Assembly (NCBI GenBank): GCA_964576365.1
Contig: CAZNUT010000022.1
Coordinates: forward strand, 1 to 22,288
Length of the DNA stretch: 22,288 nt
Direction: 5' to 3'
DNA from: CAZMJG01 sp964576365
GTDB lineage: Bacteria; Patescibacteriota; Microgenomatia; UBA1406; GWC2-37-13
This document shows, in pieces, positions 21,727 through 22,288 of the stretch; the first letter of the stretch is position 1; the number at the start of each line of letters is the position of its first letter. Below the pieces are notes generated by a model. That model was not told the origin of the DNA and ran no database searches. It was given only the letters and a program-made list of their open reading frames with translations. The translations under genes and the position numbers were made by a program.

Positions 21727-21812
21727 AGGTGAGTAAGAAGTAATAGTTCTGTAATCGGGCTAGGAAATCGATTCGGTTTAGTTATAGTTCAAACAGATCG
21801 GAAAAATAACTC

Positions 21813-21833
21813 TCTTATTTAAAAAAAATAAGA
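21813..21833 (-). other. AT-only hairpin at the 16S 3' end
   Basis: TCTTATTT and AAATAAGA pair over 8 bp around an A5 loop, overlapping the end of the mature 16S. On the minus strand it is T-rich and followed by GAGAGTTATTTTTCC. It may be a processing stem or a weak terminator. Confidence 0.35.
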
Positions 21834-22288
21834 AAGGAGGTGATCCATCCGCTCCTTCCAGAACGGATACCTTGTTACGACTTAACCCTCATCGCCGAAT
21901 ATATCCTCTCTCGATAAATCGAGATTCAAATATTTCCGACTTTGTTGGCTTGACGGGCGGTGTGTGCAAGAGGCAAGAACGTATTCACCGCGGCATGACT
22001 GATCCGCGATTACTACCAATTCCGCGTTCATGAAGTCGAGTTGCAGACTTCAATCCCCACTGAGAGAAGGTTTATGGGATTCGCTTGCCGTTGCCGGCTT
22101 GCAAGACCCATTGTCCTCCTCATTGTAACATGTGTGCAGCCCAGGGTATAAGGACCATGCTGACTTGACATCTGCCCCTCCTTCCTCCCCGCCAAAGGCG
22201 GGGCAGTCTCGTATGATACTTGTAACATACGACGGGGGTTGCGTTCGTTGTCCCACTTAAGGGCACTCCTCACGGAACGAACTGACGA
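21833..22288 (-). rRNA. rrs: 16S ribosomal RNA, 3' part (runs off the window)
   Basis: About 456 bases of the 3' end, roughly from E. coli position 1070 to the end. Landmarks on the minus strand: AACGAACGCAACCC (usual AACGAGCGCAACC), GGGCTGCACACATGTTACAATG, CTTGCACACACCGCCCGTCA (usual TTGTACACACC), AAGTCGTAACAAGGTATCC, and the intact anti-Shine-Dalgarno GGATCACCTCCTTT. No intervening sequence is seen in this part. The 5' part lies beyond the window end. No spacer tRNA and no 23S follow it on the downstream side. Confidence 0.97.

Noticed and set aside
20172..21830. Integrated phage or plasmid suggested by the run of small genes after 16S
   Set aside because: No integrase, structural or replication protein and no flanking direct repeats are visible.
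22028..22273. Open frames inside the 16S gene
   Set aside because: They translate rRNA; similar peptides appear in databases as mis-annotations.
1..22288. Recoded TGA (as glycine)
   Set aside because: TGA ends intact genes such as frr at 5567 and the second DUF62-like gene at 19825, so standard bacterial code applies here.

Overview
The window looks like a chromosomal segment of a Candidate Phyla Radiation (Patescibacteria) bacterium with a small genome. The support is: compact or shortened housekeeping proteins (a 151-residue EF-Ts), a 16S rRNA gene with no 23S gene on its downstream side, a Lys/Ala-rich mini-protein, a membrane-anchored Clp-like ATPase, and intergenic mosaics of short dispersed palindromes. 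TGA is an ordinary stop codon (for example frr at 5567-5569), which argues against the Gracilibacteria/Absconditabacteria code. I cannot place it more finely without a tree.

Layout. Positions 1-12121 are almost entirely minus strand. Read in transcription order from 12121 downward they encode a membrane-anchored AAA+ unfoldase-like protein, thymidylate kinase, a small anchored Ig-like protein, GalU, ribosomal protein S2, EF-Ts, ribosome recycling factor, an RseP-like site-2 protease, a CMP-kinase-like P-loop kinase, prolyl-tRNA synthetase, a broken GIY-YIG gene, a DHH/MYG1-like protein, ribosomal protein S21 and a YbeY reading frame that loses its frame inside the catalytic motif. This is a pared-down form of the classical rpsB-tsf-pyrH-frr-...-rseP-proS cluster.

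Positions 12200-14750 are a patchwork. They hold a complete transcription unit for a 24-residue Lys/Ala peptide, a two-helix membrane protein broken at a T7 run, a decayed HigB-HigA toxin-antitoxin pair with an intact operator-like palindrome, a Pro/Thr-rich exported protein, and a membrane protein broken by two apparent frameshifts. The patch ends at two tRNA genes (Val-TAC, Ile-GAT).

Positions 15029-20183 are plus strand. They hold a PRC-barrel/MgtE-N/CBS regulator directly followed by an NRAMP-like metal transporter, then a small unknown protein, two divergent DUF62 (SAM hydroxide adenosyltransferase-like) paralogues and an overlapping membrane protein. Positions 20172-21726 carry four small unknown minus-strand genes. 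The window ends inside a 16S rRNA gene (minus strand, 3' part only).

The main unifying observation is regulatory. Several genes have a TATAAT-like box ending only 6-8 bases before the start codon, which predicts leaderless mRNAs, even though the 16S gene keeps a normal anti-Shine-Dalgarno sequence. The other leading points are the regulator-transporter pair, the membrane-anchored Clp-like ATPase with a degenerate first nucleotide site, and the cluster of frameshifted genes beside the tRNAs.
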